Source: Limosilactobacillus oris DSM 4864
Lineage (GTDB): Bacteria > Bacillota > Bacilli > Lactobacillales > Lactobacillaceae
Assembly (NCBI RefSeq): GCF_001434465.1
Contig: NZ_AZGE01000012.1
Coordinates: 1-46,168, forward strand
Reading direction: 5' to 3'
DNA length: 46,168 bases
Shown: piece by piece, positions 34,298 to 43,017 of the stretch
How the letters are laid out: the number at the start of each line of letters is the position of its first letter
Numbering within the stretch: the first letter of the stretch is position 1
Made by a program: the position numbers and the translations under genes
The notes under the pieces: model-generated
Seen by the model: only the letters and a program-made list of their open reading frames with translations
Databases searched by the model: none
What the model was told of the DNA's origin: nothing

Positions 34298-35233
34298 TTA
34301 CAGCTCTACGCCGTCAAGAACTTCCTTCATCTTGGCAGCCGAATGAGCCATCTTCTTACTCTCTTCTTCTGAAAGGTCATGTTCGATAACCTTCACGATT
34401 CCGCTAGTGTTAATGACCGCTGGAACCCCCAGGTAGAGGTCAGAAACACCGTATTCACCATTTAAGGGTGCGGAGATTGGCAGGGTCACGTTGCGGTTTT
34501 CCAAGATAGCCTTCACGATGTAGGCCAGGCACTTGGCGACGCCGTAAAAGGTGGCACCCTTGCGTGCGATAATCTTACCGCCCCGCTCCTTCACCATTTC
34601 CTCGATTCCAGCGTAATTAGTTGCGGTGAAATTGGCAACTTCTTTAAGCGGCTGGCCGTTGACCGTAGCTTCATCAAAGGCTGCAAAGGATGTATCCCCG
34701 TGCTCGCCCATGATGTGGGCGTCGATCTCGCTTACCGGTACGTTCAGTTTTTCTGCCAAAATCACGTTTAAGCGGGTACTATCCAGTGACGTTCCCGTCC
34801 CGATGACCCGGTTCTTAGGGAACCCAGACATCCGCTGAGTCAGAGTTGTCAAAATATCAACCGGGTTGCTGGAAACCACGAAAATGCCGTGGAAACCGCT
34901 GTCGACGATTGGTTGAACAATTGTCGACAAGATTTTGGCATTCTTGTTAACCAGGTCCAACCGGGTTTCGCCCGGCTTCCGGGGTACCCCAGCGGTAATT
35001 ACGGCCACATCCGCGTCGGCAGCGTCAGCGTATTCGCCGGAACGAATAATCGTTGGTGCCTCCAAAGGGGTAATGTCTTGCAGGTCCATGGCATCCCCGT
35101 CCGCCTTGTCCTTGTTAAGGTCGACAATCACCAATTCATCAACTTCCTGCGTCGTTTGCAGCAGCGAGTATGCAAATGACGAACCAACCGCACCATCACC
35201 GACTAGGAGAACCTTGTGGCGACGTTTAATCAT
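34298..35233 (-). CDS. L-lactate/malate dehydrogenase family enzyme, Arg102-type (probable malate dehydrogenase)
   Basis: This 311-residue NAD-dependent 2-hydroxyacid dehydrogenase has the LDH fold with GDGAVGS near the N-terminus, Arg91 (Arg109 equivalent), Asp151, Arg154 and His178 (EHGD). At the specificity position just before KPGETR, LDHs have Gln102; here it is Arg85, in AGVPRKPG, as in malate dehydrogenases. The change of Gln102 to Arg is known to switch LDH to oxaloacetate. Together with fumC and fumarate reductase next door this suggests oxaloacetate reduction to malate. I start at the ATG 35233 after GGGAGGA. A longer frame upstream has no ribosome site. Confidence 0.85.
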   Translation of the reverse strand: MIKRRHKVLLVGDGAVGSSFAYSLLQTTQEVDELVIVDLNKDKADGDAMDLQDITPLEAPTIIRSGEYADAADADVAVITAGVPRKPGETRLDLVNKNAKILSTIVQPIVDSGFHGIFVVSSNPVDILTTLTQRMSGFPKNRVIGTGTSLDSTRLNVILAEKLNVPVSEIDAHIMGEHGDTSFAAFDEATVNGQPLKEVANFTATNYAGIEEMVKERGGKIIARKGATFYGVAKCLAYIVKAILENRNVTLPISAPLNGEYGVSDLYLGVPAVINTSGIVKVIEHDLSEEESKKMAHSAAKMKEVLDGVEL

Positions 35234-35275
35234 ATCGAATTCCTCCCTGAATAAGGTTAAAAATAATTGCTTATC

Positions 35276-35299
35276 ACCGGCACCAGCCACGGTCCCGGT
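35276..35299 (-). other. Intercistronic stem-loop between frd and dehydrogenase genes
   Basis: ACCGG-ACC pairs with GGT-CCGGT on the minus strand with one G/G mismatch. It has no T-run, so it is more likely to protect or process the operon mRNA than to terminate it. Confidence 0.4.
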
Positions 35300-35311
35300 C
35301 AAATTTCAAGC

Positions 35312-36706
35312 CTACTTGAGGCTGCGGGCGTAGAGGGTAACCTGCTGCCCAGCCTGCCGGCCAAAGACAATCGTTTCGGCGATGGAATTCCCGCCGACCC
35401 GGTTGTTACCGTGCAGGCCACCAGCAACTTCACCCGCGGCAAAGAGCCCCTGGATGATATCCCCGTTGCCATCGAGAACCTGAGTCTTCGGCGTAACGTG
35501 GATTCCACCCATCGTGTAGTGGATAGCTGGGGCAATGTGGATGGCAAAGAAGCCCGGCTTGGTGATGCCCCGGTCCATCCCAGTCGTCCGGTGGAACTCG
35601 GCGTCATCATGGTTTTCCACGGCCTGGTTCCAGGTCGTAACCGTCTGCTTCAAGGTTGCCGGATCCATGTTCAGCTTCTCAGCCAAATCCTCAACCGTAT
35701 CACCATGAACAACCAGACCTACTTTGTCGTAGAACTCAATGGCCTTGGCCCGGTCACGGATGCCCTGGTCGAAAATCAGGTAAGCACTGTGCTCTGGCAG
35801 GGCTGTGATGGCGTTGGAAACGATCTTCCGGGTATTCAGCTCATTCACGAACCGCTGCCCGTCTGCGTTAACCAGGATAGCCCCTTCACCACGAACAGCT
35901 TCCCCAATCAGGTAGACATGGGGGTTGTCCTGCTGAACGGTTGGGTGAACCTGAACCAGGTTCATCTGCATCAGCTCAGCACCAACACTTTCGGCCAATT
36001 TCAGGCCGTCACCGGTAGCCCCCGGTTGGTTGGTCGTCTTGTAGTCCTTGAGGTCGGGGCGGAAGCGTTCGATGTATTCCTTAGAAGCACCGAAGCCCCC
36101 GGTTGCCAGAATCACTGCCTTGGCACTGACCTGCTTCGTAAGGTCGCCAGACTTGACTTCAACGCCGTTAACCCGGCCTTCCGCGTCTTGTAAGAGCTTA
36201 ATGACCTTGGTGCGGTTAAAGACCGGAATATCTTCCTTGGCTACAACACCGAGGAGGCTGTTGACCAGAAAGCCACCAATCGGCGCCATACTTGCTGGCC
36301 GGTGGGTCCGCTTCTTGGACATTCCCCCGGTAACGGTGATGTCATCCAGCTTGATGTCGTGGTCAGCTAACCAGTCGATTGCCGGCGCGGTATGGTAGAC
36401 GAAGTAGCCCAGCATGTCTTTATCGTTGAGCCGGCCACCATCCTTGTAGGTTTCACGGTAGAAGTCACCGACGTTGTCAATCACACCGTGGTGTAGCTGA
36501 ACGTTGGTCTCGGCGGCGTTCATCCCGGAAGAGGCCCGGTTGGTGTTCCCACCCAGTTCCTCTTCTTTTTCCAGCACGGCCACCTTCATGCCCAGCTCGT
36601 GGGCCTGAATAGCAGCGGCCAGCCCGGTTCCACCAGAACCAATGATGACAGCATCATAGCTGTCATCCAGCTTGCTAACTGATAATGGTTGAAACTTTTC
36701 TGCCAT
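35312..36706 (-). CDS. frdA: Soluble fumarate reductase flavoprotein
   Basis: This 464-residue FAD protein of the flavocytochrome c / fumarate reductase / urocanate reductase group has GSGGTG (23-28) for FAD, LGGNTNRASSGMNA (51-64), the active-site block around RFVNELNTRKIVSNAI and the final HYTMGGIHV region. No haem or FMN-binding domain and no signal peptide are present, so it would be a cytoplasmic enzyme. It lies 22 bp after fumC and probably reduces fumarate to succinate. A different enoate substrate is possible, but the neighbours favour fumarate. Confidence 0.88.
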   Translation of the reverse strand: MAEKFQPLSVSKLDDSYDAVIIGSGGTGLAAAIQAHELGMKVAVLEKEEELGGNTNRASSGMNAAETNVQLHHGVIDNVGDFYRETYKDGGRLNDKDMLGYFVYHTAPAIDWLADHDIKLDDITVTGGMSKKRTHRPASMAPIGGFLVNSLLGVVAKEDIPVFNRTKVIKLLQDAEGRVNGVEVKSGDLTKQVSAKAVILATGGFGASKEYIERFRPDLKDYKTTNQPGATGDGLKLAESVGAELMQMNLVQVHPTVQQDNPHVYLIGEAVRGEGAILVNADGQRFVNELNTRKIVSNAITALPEHSAYLIFDQGIRDRAKAIEFYDKVGLVVHGDTVEDLAEKLNMDPATLKQTVTTWNQAVENHDDAEFHRTTGMDRGITKPGFFAIHIAPAIHYTMGGIHVTPKTQVLDGNGDIIQGLFAAGEVAGGLHGNNRVGGNSIAETIVFGRQAGQQVTLYARSLK

Positions 36707-36728
36707 TATTAATTGATCTCCTTTTTAA

Positions 36729-38117
36729 TTAGTCTTCACGATCAACGTTAGTCATCTTCAGCATATCCATCCATTCGTCGTACTGTTCTTCAGTCACCTT
36801 GCCGGACTTCAGGGCTGCTTCCTTCAACGTGCTGCCAGCCTTGTCAGCGGCTTGGGCAATCTTGGCGCTGTCGTGGTAACCAATGTGTGGTGACAGTGCG
36901 GTAACCGTCATCAGCGAATTGTCAACCAGTTCGGCCATCCGCTTTTCGTTAACGGTCATGCCAGCAACACAGCGGTCAGCAAAGCCAGTGATGGTTCCGG
37001 CCAAGAGGTCCGCCGATTCCAGGAAGGCGTCGATCAGGACGGGCTTGTAAACGTTCATTTCAAAGTTACCTTGGGATGAAGCCATCGTAACCACGGTATC
37101 GTTACCGAAGACCCGAATAGCTGCCATCGTAACGGCTTCCGCCTGGGTTGGGTTAACCTTCCCTGGCATGATGGATGAGCCTGGTTCGTTAGCTGGAATG
37201 TTTAATTCATCATAACCAGCCCGGGGACCAGAAGCCAAGAACCGAATATCCTGGGCAATCTTGAACATGTCAGCGGCTAAAGTCTTCAAAGCACCGTGGA
37301 CTACATCCAGTCCAGAGTGGTTAGCTAAGCCGTAGAACTTATTACTCTTGGCAGTCAGCTTCAAGCCGTAAACTTCAGACAGCTTTTCAGCAATCTTTTC
37401 TGGCATCCCTTCGGCGGCATTCAAGCCAGTACCAACGGCAGTCCCACCAATGGCTAATTCGTTCAGGGTTGGTTCCAAAGTCTTGATGTAGTCCAAGTCG
37501 TGTTCTAGTGCGGAAACGTAGCCAGAAACTTCTTGACCGAACGTCAACGGCACGGCATCTTGCAGGTGGGTCCGGCCAACCTTAACCGTCTTCCAGTACT
37601 TGTCCTGTTTGATCTTCAATTCGTCAATCAGGTGTTGAACCGCTGGCTTCAGGTTGTCTAAGGCTTCCAAAGCCACCACGTTCATCGCGGTTGGGAAAGT
37701 ATCGTTTGAACTCTGCCCCTTGTTGACATCATCGTTTGGCAAAATTTCGATGTCCGGGTTGATTTCGTGAGCCTTGTGGGCCACGACTTCATTAGTGTTC
37801 ATGTTGGTCTGCGTCCCAGAACCAGTCTGGTAAACCTTCAATGGGAAGTCCTTGCGCAGGTCTTCATCGCTTAACGCAAGCAATTCATCGATTGCCTTCA
37901 CGATTAAGTTACCCTTGTCAGCAGAAATTGCATTGGTTTCCATGTTCGCCTGGGCCGCTGCCTTCTTAATGTTCAGTAAAGCACGAATAATTGCTAACGG
38001 CATGTACTGACCAGTTGGGAAATTATTGCGGCTCCGTTCCGTTTGCGGTCCCCATAATGCACTTGCGGGGATTTTAACTGGGCCTAAAGTATCTTCTTCT
38101 GTTCGGTAATCAGACAT
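36729..38117 (-). CDS. fumC: Class II fumarate hydratase
   Basis: This 462-residue enzyme interconverts malate and fumarate without an iron-sulphur cluster. Signature motifs are GSSIMPGKVNP (313-323), GRTHLQDAVP with His184, and TGSGTQTNMNTNE (98-110). The start at 38117 (MSDYRTEED) follows GGAGG; a longer frame has no ribosome site. It is the first gene of the unit fumC-frd-dehydrogenase-DASS. The codons are of the highly expressed type. A candidate operator lies upstream at 38156. Confidence 0.96.
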   Translation of the reverse strand: MSDYRTEEDTLGPVKIPASALWGPQTERSRNNFPTGQYMPLAIIRALLNIKKAAAQANMETNAISADKGNLIVKAIDELLALSDEDLRKDFPLKVYQTGSGTQTNMNTNEVVAHKAHEINPDIEILPNDDVNKGQSSNDTFPTAMNVVALEALDNLKPAVQHLIDELKIKQDKYWKTVKVGRTHLQDAVPLTFGQEVSGYVSALEHDLDYIKTLEPTLNELAIGGTAVGTGLNAAEGMPEKIAEKLSEVYGLKLTAKSNKFYGLANHSGLDVVHGALKTLAADMFKIAQDIRFLASGPRAGYDELNIPANEPGSSIMPGKVNPTQAEAVTMAAIRVFGNDTVVTMASSQGNFEMNVYKPVLIDAFLESADLLAGTITGFADRCVAGMTVNEKRMAELVDNSLMTVTALSPHIGYHDSAKIAQAADKAGSTLKEAALKSGKVTEEQYDEWMDMLKMTNVDRED

Positions 38118-38135
38118 AATAAAAACCTCCAATGG

Positions 38136-38171
38136 ATTATCTTGCAATAACAACTTGTGAAATGTTACACA
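38136..38171 (-). promoter_or_regulatory. fumC upstream region with CRP/FNR-like palindrome
   Basis: TGTGA-AATGTT-ACACA (38156-38171) is an imperfect palindrome that resembles the TGTGA-N6-TCACA sites of CRP/FNR-family proteins. On the minus strand GATAAT (38141-38136) is a possible -10, with the palindrome 15-30 bp further upstream, where an activator would bind. Confidence 0.45.
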
Positions 38172-38319
38172 TCATTACGCCATTATCCTAACTCATCGCC
38201 ACTGCAATAGTCAAACCTTTAACATTTTATAAATTTCACTTATGGAATTAGGCGCCTGCCCCGGTGTGATAGCCTTTTCATTTGGGTGGTGTGATTTTTT
38301 CACAAGGTTTTAAAAACAA

Positions 38320-38360
38320 AAAATGCCCCTTAACTTCAAAAAGTTGCTGGAGCATTTTCA
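38320..38360 (-). terminator. Terminator after mleS
   Basis: On the minus strand AAAATGC-TCC pairs with GGG-GCATTTT, with an inner AACTT/AAGTT part, and is followed by TTTTTT. It separates mleS from fumC. The 287-bp gap (38154-38440) holds no gene; several TTTCACAA words occur in it. Confidence 0.8.
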
Positions 38361-38440
38361 CAATTAAGCTCATTTTCACAAGCTAGATTAACAGTTTGCT
38401 TGCAAGTGCTTATTAAATAGCTAATCAGGTGACGGCATAT

Positions 38441-40069
38441 TTAATACTTTGCTTCCCAGGTCATTTTCTCCACAGCCGTTTGGGCGTCTGTGATTCCCTC
38501 ACCGGCCAAGTCCTGGTCGATTGCCGACTGGGCAACCGTGATGGCAACCCGCTTCGAGAAGTCCGCTAGCTTCTCCACCGGCGGAAGGACGGCGGCCCCC
38601 GGCTGGTCAGGGTCGACAATGCCACTCAGGGCGTGCGCGGCGGCTGCAATCATCTCATCATTCAACAGCTTGGCTTGGGCGGCCAGGGCGCCAAAGCCAA
38701 CTCCCGGGTAAATCAGGGCGTTATTGGCCTGACCAATGTGGTAATCTACGCCGTCATAATTAATCGTCCCCGCCGGAATTCCGGTGGCAACCAGGGCCCG
38801 GCCTCCAGTCCACTTTAGCAGGTCGGCCGCCTTGGCTTCGGCCAGCTTAGTGGGGTTGGATAGTGGGAAAATTACTGGTCGCTTAGTATGGGCCGCCATC
38901 TCCTTGACGACTGCTTCATTGAAGGCTCCCGGCTGGGTCGAGGTGCCAATCATGACCGTTGGGTGCACCGCCTGAACTACGGAAAGCAGGTCAGTCAGCT
39001 CATCCGCATTTGCAAATTCGGCCCGCTGACGGGTAAACGGTTTTTGCTTCGGGGTCAAACCCGGTGTGTCTTCGAAGAGGAGCCCCTGTTTATCAACCAG
39101 GTAGAAGCGCTTCTTCGCTTCCGCGGGCTCCATCCCCTGCCGAATCAGTTCCTCGTACAACATTTTAGCGATTCCCATACCGGCAGTTCCGGCGCCAAAG
39201 GTCAGGAAGATCTGGTCGGTCAGCTTTTCCTTAGAGATGTTCATGGCACCCAGGACCCCGGCGAGGGAAATGATCCCGGTACCCTGAATATCATCATTAA
39301 AGGTTAAAATCTGGCCCTGGTACTTATCGAGGATCTGGGCCGCGGTGCCCCGACCGAAATCTTCGAAGTGGAGCAGGCTCTTGGGGAAGAGTTTCTCAAC
39401 TTCTTCGACGAAGCGATCGATAAAGGCAAAGTACCGGTCGCCACGAACCCGGTGCTGGCGGTTGCCAAGGTAGTTAGGATCATCCAGCAGCTGCTGGTTG
39501 TCAGTCCCTGCGTCAATCGATACCGGCAGGACCTGGGCCGGGTCAATGCCAGTGGCCGCGGTGTAGACCATCAGCTTCCCGACCGAAATATCGACCCCGT
39601 TGACTCCCCAGTCACCAATTCCCAGGATTCCCTCCGCATCGGTGACCACAATCAGGCGAATATCACGACCGTCCGCAGCAGCGGCCAGCTCCGTGGCAAT
39701 GTCCTCCGGATGGTTGACATCCAGGTAGGCGGCATCCTGAGGCCGCAGGTAACGCTCATCGTACTGTTCGATGGACTCGGCAATTACCGGGTCATAAACA
39801 ATCGGCATGAATTCGGTAATGTGCTGCTTCATCAGGTAGAAAAACAAGGTCCGGTTGGTATTGAAAATTTCCATCAGCAGGTGGCGTTTTTCAATTCCCG
39901 ACGTTTTAGACTGGTACAAAGCGTAGGTTTCTGCCGCCTGTTCTTCGATTGTCCGCACGTGGGTTGGCAACAGGCCCAGCAACCCCAGCTCTCGGCGTTC
40001 CGCCATCGTAAACGCCGTTCCCTTATTCTTAAAGGGGTCATTTAAGATTTGCATTCCCTTACGCATCAT
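38441..40069 (-). CDS. mleS: Malolactic enzyme
   Basis: This 542-residue enzyme converts L-malate to L-lactate and CO2 with NAD and manganese. It belongs to the malic enzyme family, but its N-terminus ([14 protein letters not shown]), length and C-terminal end (EKMTWEAKY) follow the malolactic enzymes of Lactococcus and Oenococcus closely. The nucleotide site FGAGTAGMG and metal block [11 protein letters not shown] are intact. MleR-type regulator in divergent position supports the call. Start: ATG 40069, with GAGAGGG about 11 bases upstream; a second ATG follows directly. No malate permease gene (mleP) lies next to it, which is unusual. Confidence 0.93.
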   Translation of the reverse strand: MMRKGMQILNDPFKNKGTAFTMAERRELGLLGLLPTHVRTIEEQAAETYALYQSKTSGIEKRHLLMEIFNTNRTLFFYLMKQHITEFMPIVYDPVIAESIEQYDERYLRPQDAAYLDVNHPEDIATELAAAADGRDIRLIVVTDAEGILGIGDWGVNGVDISVGKLMVYTAATGIDPAQVLPVSIDAGTDNQQLLDDPNYLGNRQHRVRGDRYFAFIDRFVEEVEKLFPKSLLHFEDFGRGTAAQILDKYQGQILTFNDDIQGTGIISLAGVLGAMNISKEKLTDQIFLTFGAGTAGMGIAKMLYEELIRQGMEPAEAKKRFYLVDKQGLLFEDTPGLTPKQKPFTRQRAEFANADELTDLLSVVQAVHPTVMIGTSTQPGAFNEAVVKEMAAHTKRPVIFPLSNPTKLAEAKAADLLKWTGGRALVATGIPAGTINYDGVDYHIGQANNALIYPGVGFGALAAQAKLLNDEMIAAAAHALSGIVDPDQPGAAVLPPVEKLADFSKRVAITVAQSAIDQDLAGEGITDAQTAVEKMTWEAKY

Positions 40070-40098
40070 AGTGTCACTATCCCTCTCTAATCTTTCTT

Positions 40099-40156
40099 CT
40101 TATGCAATTAACGATTCCCATCATAAGAGGGCCACTAATTTATAGTCAAACTTATG
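40099..40156. promoter_or_regulatory. mleS/mleR divergent control region
   Basis: On the minus strand TTGACT (40149-40144), 17 bp, TTATGA (40126-40121) form the mleS promoter. CTTATG occurs at 40099-40104 and 40151-40156 and inverted (CATAAG) at 40122-40127, the last over the mleS -10. An ACTAATTTATAGT near-palindrome lies at about 40134-40146. These are candidate MleR sites. Confidence 0.55.
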
Positions 40157-40216
40157 TTACACTATCAATAAAGTTGATATACCAGGCTTCGATTACTGAT
40201 CTAGGGGGATTTATTT

Positions 40217-41098
40217 ATGAAGATCAAGGATCTTGAATACTACCAAAAATTAGTCGAATACCAAAATTTTTCCCAGGTTGCTGCTCACTTCCAAGTCAGC
40301 CAGCCGACAATCACGATGGCCATTCAGCGCTTAGAAAAGGACTTTGGCAGTGCCTTTTTCATCCGGGACCACGTTCATAAGCAGCTGCACATCACACCAG
40401 CGGGCCAGCAGTTTGCCAACCACGTTACGGTCATCCTTAACGAACTCCGGGTGGCCCGGGAAGAAATCGCTCGGACCCAGTCGACCCGGATTCGCTTTGG
40501 CCTGCCGCCAATTATCGGCAACTACTACTTTCCCCCGCTCACCCCGATGCTGATGCGGGCCAAGCTGATGTCCCACCTCGACACCTATGAACACGGCTCC
40601 AAGGAGCTGTTGCGGATGCTGGAACAGGGTCAGCTGGACATTGCCCTCCTCGGCTCTCTGGAAGCCCTCCACCAGGCCCGCCTGCACACCCAGGAATTTG
40701 CCCACTATCCTTTTAAGGTCATCGTCGGCAAGAACCACCCGCTGGCCCGTCAAAAGAAGGTCTCTTTTGCTGCTCTTAAAAATGAACGTTTTATCGTCCC
40801 AGGAAGCGAATTTTTCCACGAACAGGCTTTCAAGCAGATGTGCCATAATGCCCATTTTCGCCCGAAGGTTCTTTTCCGCACACCCGACATCCACGTGATC
40901 AAGGCGATGGTGGCCGAAAATCTGGGAATTTCATTTCTGACCCAGCTGGCGATTGTCCCGAGTGACGATGTTGTTGTCCTCGCGATCACCGATGACGACC
41001 AGCCGACTTTCAGACTTTCACTAGCGACCCGGGAAACCGAGGTTCTCTCAGCCGACCAGCAAAAACTCTGGCAGCTATTGACGGAACAGGCGAAATAA
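40217..41098 (+). CDS. mleR: MleR-type LysR regulator
   Basis: This 293-residue LysR protein has an N-terminal helix-turn-helix (FSQVAAHFQVSQPTITMAIQ) and an effector domain starting with IRFGLPPIIG. It is divergent from mleS, the known arrangement of the malolactic regulator, which responds to malate. The protein at 20500 is a paralogue. GGGGGA lies nine bases before the ATG. Residues in the effector domain that would bind malate cannot be assigned here. Repeat copy D begins after its stop. Confidence 0.9.
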   Translation: MKIKDLEYYQKLVEYQNFSQVAAHFQVSQPTITMAIQRLEKDFGSAFFIRDHVHKQLHITPAGQQFANHVTVILNELRVAREEIARTQSTRIRFGLPPIIGNYYFPPLTPMLMRAKLMSHLDTYEHGSKELLRMLEQGQLDIALLGSLEALHQARLHTQEFAHYPFKVIVGKNHPLARQKKVSFAALKNERFIVPGSEFFHEQAFKQMCHNAHFRPKVLFRTPDIHVIKAMVAENLGISFLTQLAIVPSDDVVVLAITDDDQPTFRLSLATRETEVLSADQQKLWQLLTEQAK

Positions 41099-41114
41099 GC
41101 ACGTAATGACTAAT

Positions 41115-41264
41115 AAGAGCCATTATGGCTACGCCGCGCAGCAAGCCTATTTGGGGTTGGTCAAATGCTGATGTAGCAGCGTTTGAATTGCCAGCCAGCT
41201 ACTGCGCTGAGGCATTACTAACTTTAAAATATTAAAGAGGTTGAGTTAATTCCCAGCCCCTTCT
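41115..41264 (+). repeat. Convergent-junction repeat, copy D (hairpin 1 absent)
   Basis: The element starts at the second hairpin (GGCTACG-CCGCG-CAGCAAGCC) and continues with the third hairpin, the core and the terminator tail (AAAGAGGTTG with CAGCCCCTT). It follows mleR and faces the cyclophilin gene. The first hairpin is missing. Confidence 0.88.
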
Positions 41265-41267
41265 TAA

Positions 41268-41855
41268 CTATTCTTCAATTGTAATTTCATTCATCACAAC
41301 GTCTTCCTTTGGCTTATCCATGCCATCCCGGTCGACCTTGCTAATTTTTTCGACGATCTCCATCCCGGAAATCACCTGACCAAAGACGGTGTGCCGGTGG
41401 TCCAGCCATGGCGTGCCACCCTTTTCCTTGTAGTGGTCAATTATCTCCTGCGGGTAACCAACCATCTTCATCTGTTCCAGCATATTTGCGGGTACCCGGC
41501 TGGCGGACACGATGAAAAATTGGCTGCCGTTCGTGTTCGGGCCGGCGTTAGCCATGGACAAGGCACCGTTAAAGTTGAAGAGCTGGTCGCTGAACTCGTC
41601 TTCGAAGGCCTTGCCATAGATGCTTTCACCACCACGGCCAGTACCAGTAGGATCCCCGCCCTGAATCATAAAGTCGGGAATCACCCGGTGGAAAAGCACC
41701 CCGTTGTAGTAGCCCTTCTTGGCAAGTTCAACAAAGTTCTTAACGGTCTTCGGTGCCAGCTTAGCAAAGAGCTGCACTTTGACCTCCCCTAAGCTAGTCT
41801 TGATTGTTGCCTGGGGCCCCTCCGCCTTGGTTAAATCAAGTTGTGGATAATCCAT
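41268..41855 (-). CDS. ppiB: Cyclophilin-type peptidyl-prolyl isomerase
   Basis: This 195-residue cytoplasmic cyclophilin assists protein folding. Core blocks [34 protein letters not shown] and [11 protein letters not shown] are present, and the active-site Arg (FHR) is intact. The insertion [18 protein letters not shown] is common in lactobacillar PpiB. There is no signal peptide. GAGGA lies before the ATG. It is single, 49 bp after the alcohol dehydrogenase gene on the same strand. Confidence 0.94.
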   Translation of the reverse strand: MDYPQLDLTKAEGPQATIKTSLGEVKVQLFAKLAPKTVKNFVELAKKGYYNGVLFHRVIPDFMIQGGDPTGTGRGGESIYGKAFEDEFSDQLFNFNGALSMANAGPNTNGSQFFIVSASRVPANMLEQMKMVGYPQEIIDHYKEKGGTPWLDHRHTVFGQVISGMEIVEKISKVDRDGMDKPKEDVVMNEITIEE

Positions 41856-41904
41856 GTCTATTCCTCATTTCTCTTATTAATAATCACTATCTTAGCAAAC
41901 ATCG

Positions 41905-42945
41905 TTATTCTTTGCTAACCCGGAGCACGCAGGCACCCTTGATGTTGCCACCCTTAACGTGGCGGAGGGCCTGGTCCGCCTGCTCAAACGGGTACTCCGT
42001 CACGGCTGGTTCAATGTCGAGCCGGTCCGCCAGGGTCAAAAATTCCTCTCCGTCCCGCCGCGTGTTGCTTTCCACACTGGTCAACGTCTTTTCGTGAAAA
42101 AGGTAGTCCTGGTAATTCAGCGTTGGTACATCCGACATGTGAATACCGGCCAGGGTTCCCCCGGGAACAAGGCTCGCTAACGCCGGCAGGACCATCTCGC
42201 CAACGGGGGCAAACATAATTGCGGAATCCAGTGGCACTGGTGACGGGTCATAGGCCCCCTGCGCCGAGGCACAGCCTAGCTCAAGTGCAAACTTCTGGGC
42301 ATCCTTACCGCGGGTAAAGACGTGGACTTCAATCCCCTGGGCCAGGGCAATTTGGGCCGTAATGTGTGCGGACCCGCCAAAACCATACAGGCCCAAGCGC
42401 CCACCTGCAGTAACGTTCGCCCGTTCGAAGGCCCGGTAGCCAATGATGCCCGCGCACAATAGCGGCGCCGCGGTTAAGGAATCGAAACGCGCCGGAATCC
42501 GGTAGGCAAAGCCTTCCGGAACGGTCACGTACTCGGCATAGCCGCCGTCATGATCCCAGCCGGTGTAAACGGAGTGGGAGCACAGGTTTTCGTGACCAGA
42601 CCGGCAGAACTTGCAGACCCCGCAGGCATGCCGAAACCACGGAATCCCAATCCGTTCACCAAGGGCAAAGCGTTGGGTTTCCGGCCCCCGGGCAACGACC
42701 CGCCCCACGATTTCATGCCCTGGCGTCACGTGTTTACGGTGAACTGGCAGGTCCCCCTCCGTGACGTGGAGGTCGGTATGACAGACCCCACAGGTCAAGA
42801 CCTTGACCAGCACTTCCCCCCGGCCAGGTGTCGGGACGGGCTTTTCCACCAGTTTAAGCGGGGCCCGGTCGCCATCGACTGGCCCCGGAGTAGTGACCGC
42901 CCACGCCCGCATCGTTTTCGGAATCGTTTCGTTTTGTTCTGTCAT
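41905..42945 (-). CDS. Zinc-dependent alcohol dehydrogenase family protein
   Basis: This 346-residue medium-chain dehydrogenase has the catalytic zinc site CGVCHTDLH plus GHE, and the structural zinc cysteines in the HACGVCKFCRSGHENLC block. The NAD(P) motif reads GLYGFGGSAH in place of the common GxGxxG form, matching the 'zinc-binding alcohol dehydrogenase family protein' subgroup. It may reduce aldehydes to alcohols; the substrate is not known. GAGAG lies eight bases before the ATG. The cyclophilin gene follows. Confidence 0.87.
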   Translation of the reverse strand: MTEQNETIPKTMRAWAVTTPGPVDGDRAPLKLVEKPVPTPGRGEVLVKVLTCGVCHTDLHVTEGDLPVHRKHVTPGHEIVGRVVARGPETQRFALGERIGIPWFRHACGVCKFCRSGHENLCSHSVYTGWDHDGGYAEYVTVPEGFAYRIPARFDSLTAAPLLCAGIIGYRAFERANVTAGGRLGLYGFGGSAHITAQIALAQGIEVHVFTRGKDAQKFALELGCASAQGAYDPSPVPLDSAIMFAPVGEMVLPALASLVPGGTLAGIHMSDVPTLNYQDYLFHEKTLTSVESNTRRDGEEFLTLADRLDIEPAVTEYPFEQADQALRHVKGGNIKGACVLRVSKE

Positions 42946-43017
42946 CTACAACGCTCTCTTTCATCATCGAATTAAGTTCATTGTACCCCACTGACGCGTC
43001 GTGTTAAGTTTCTTTTC

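Noticed and set aside
38441-40069. Oxidative malic enzyme instead of malolactic enzyme
   Set aside because: The N-terminus, C-terminal EKMTWEAKY, 542-residue length and divergent MleR favour malolactic enzyme. The short malic-enzyme relative is the separate citM gene.
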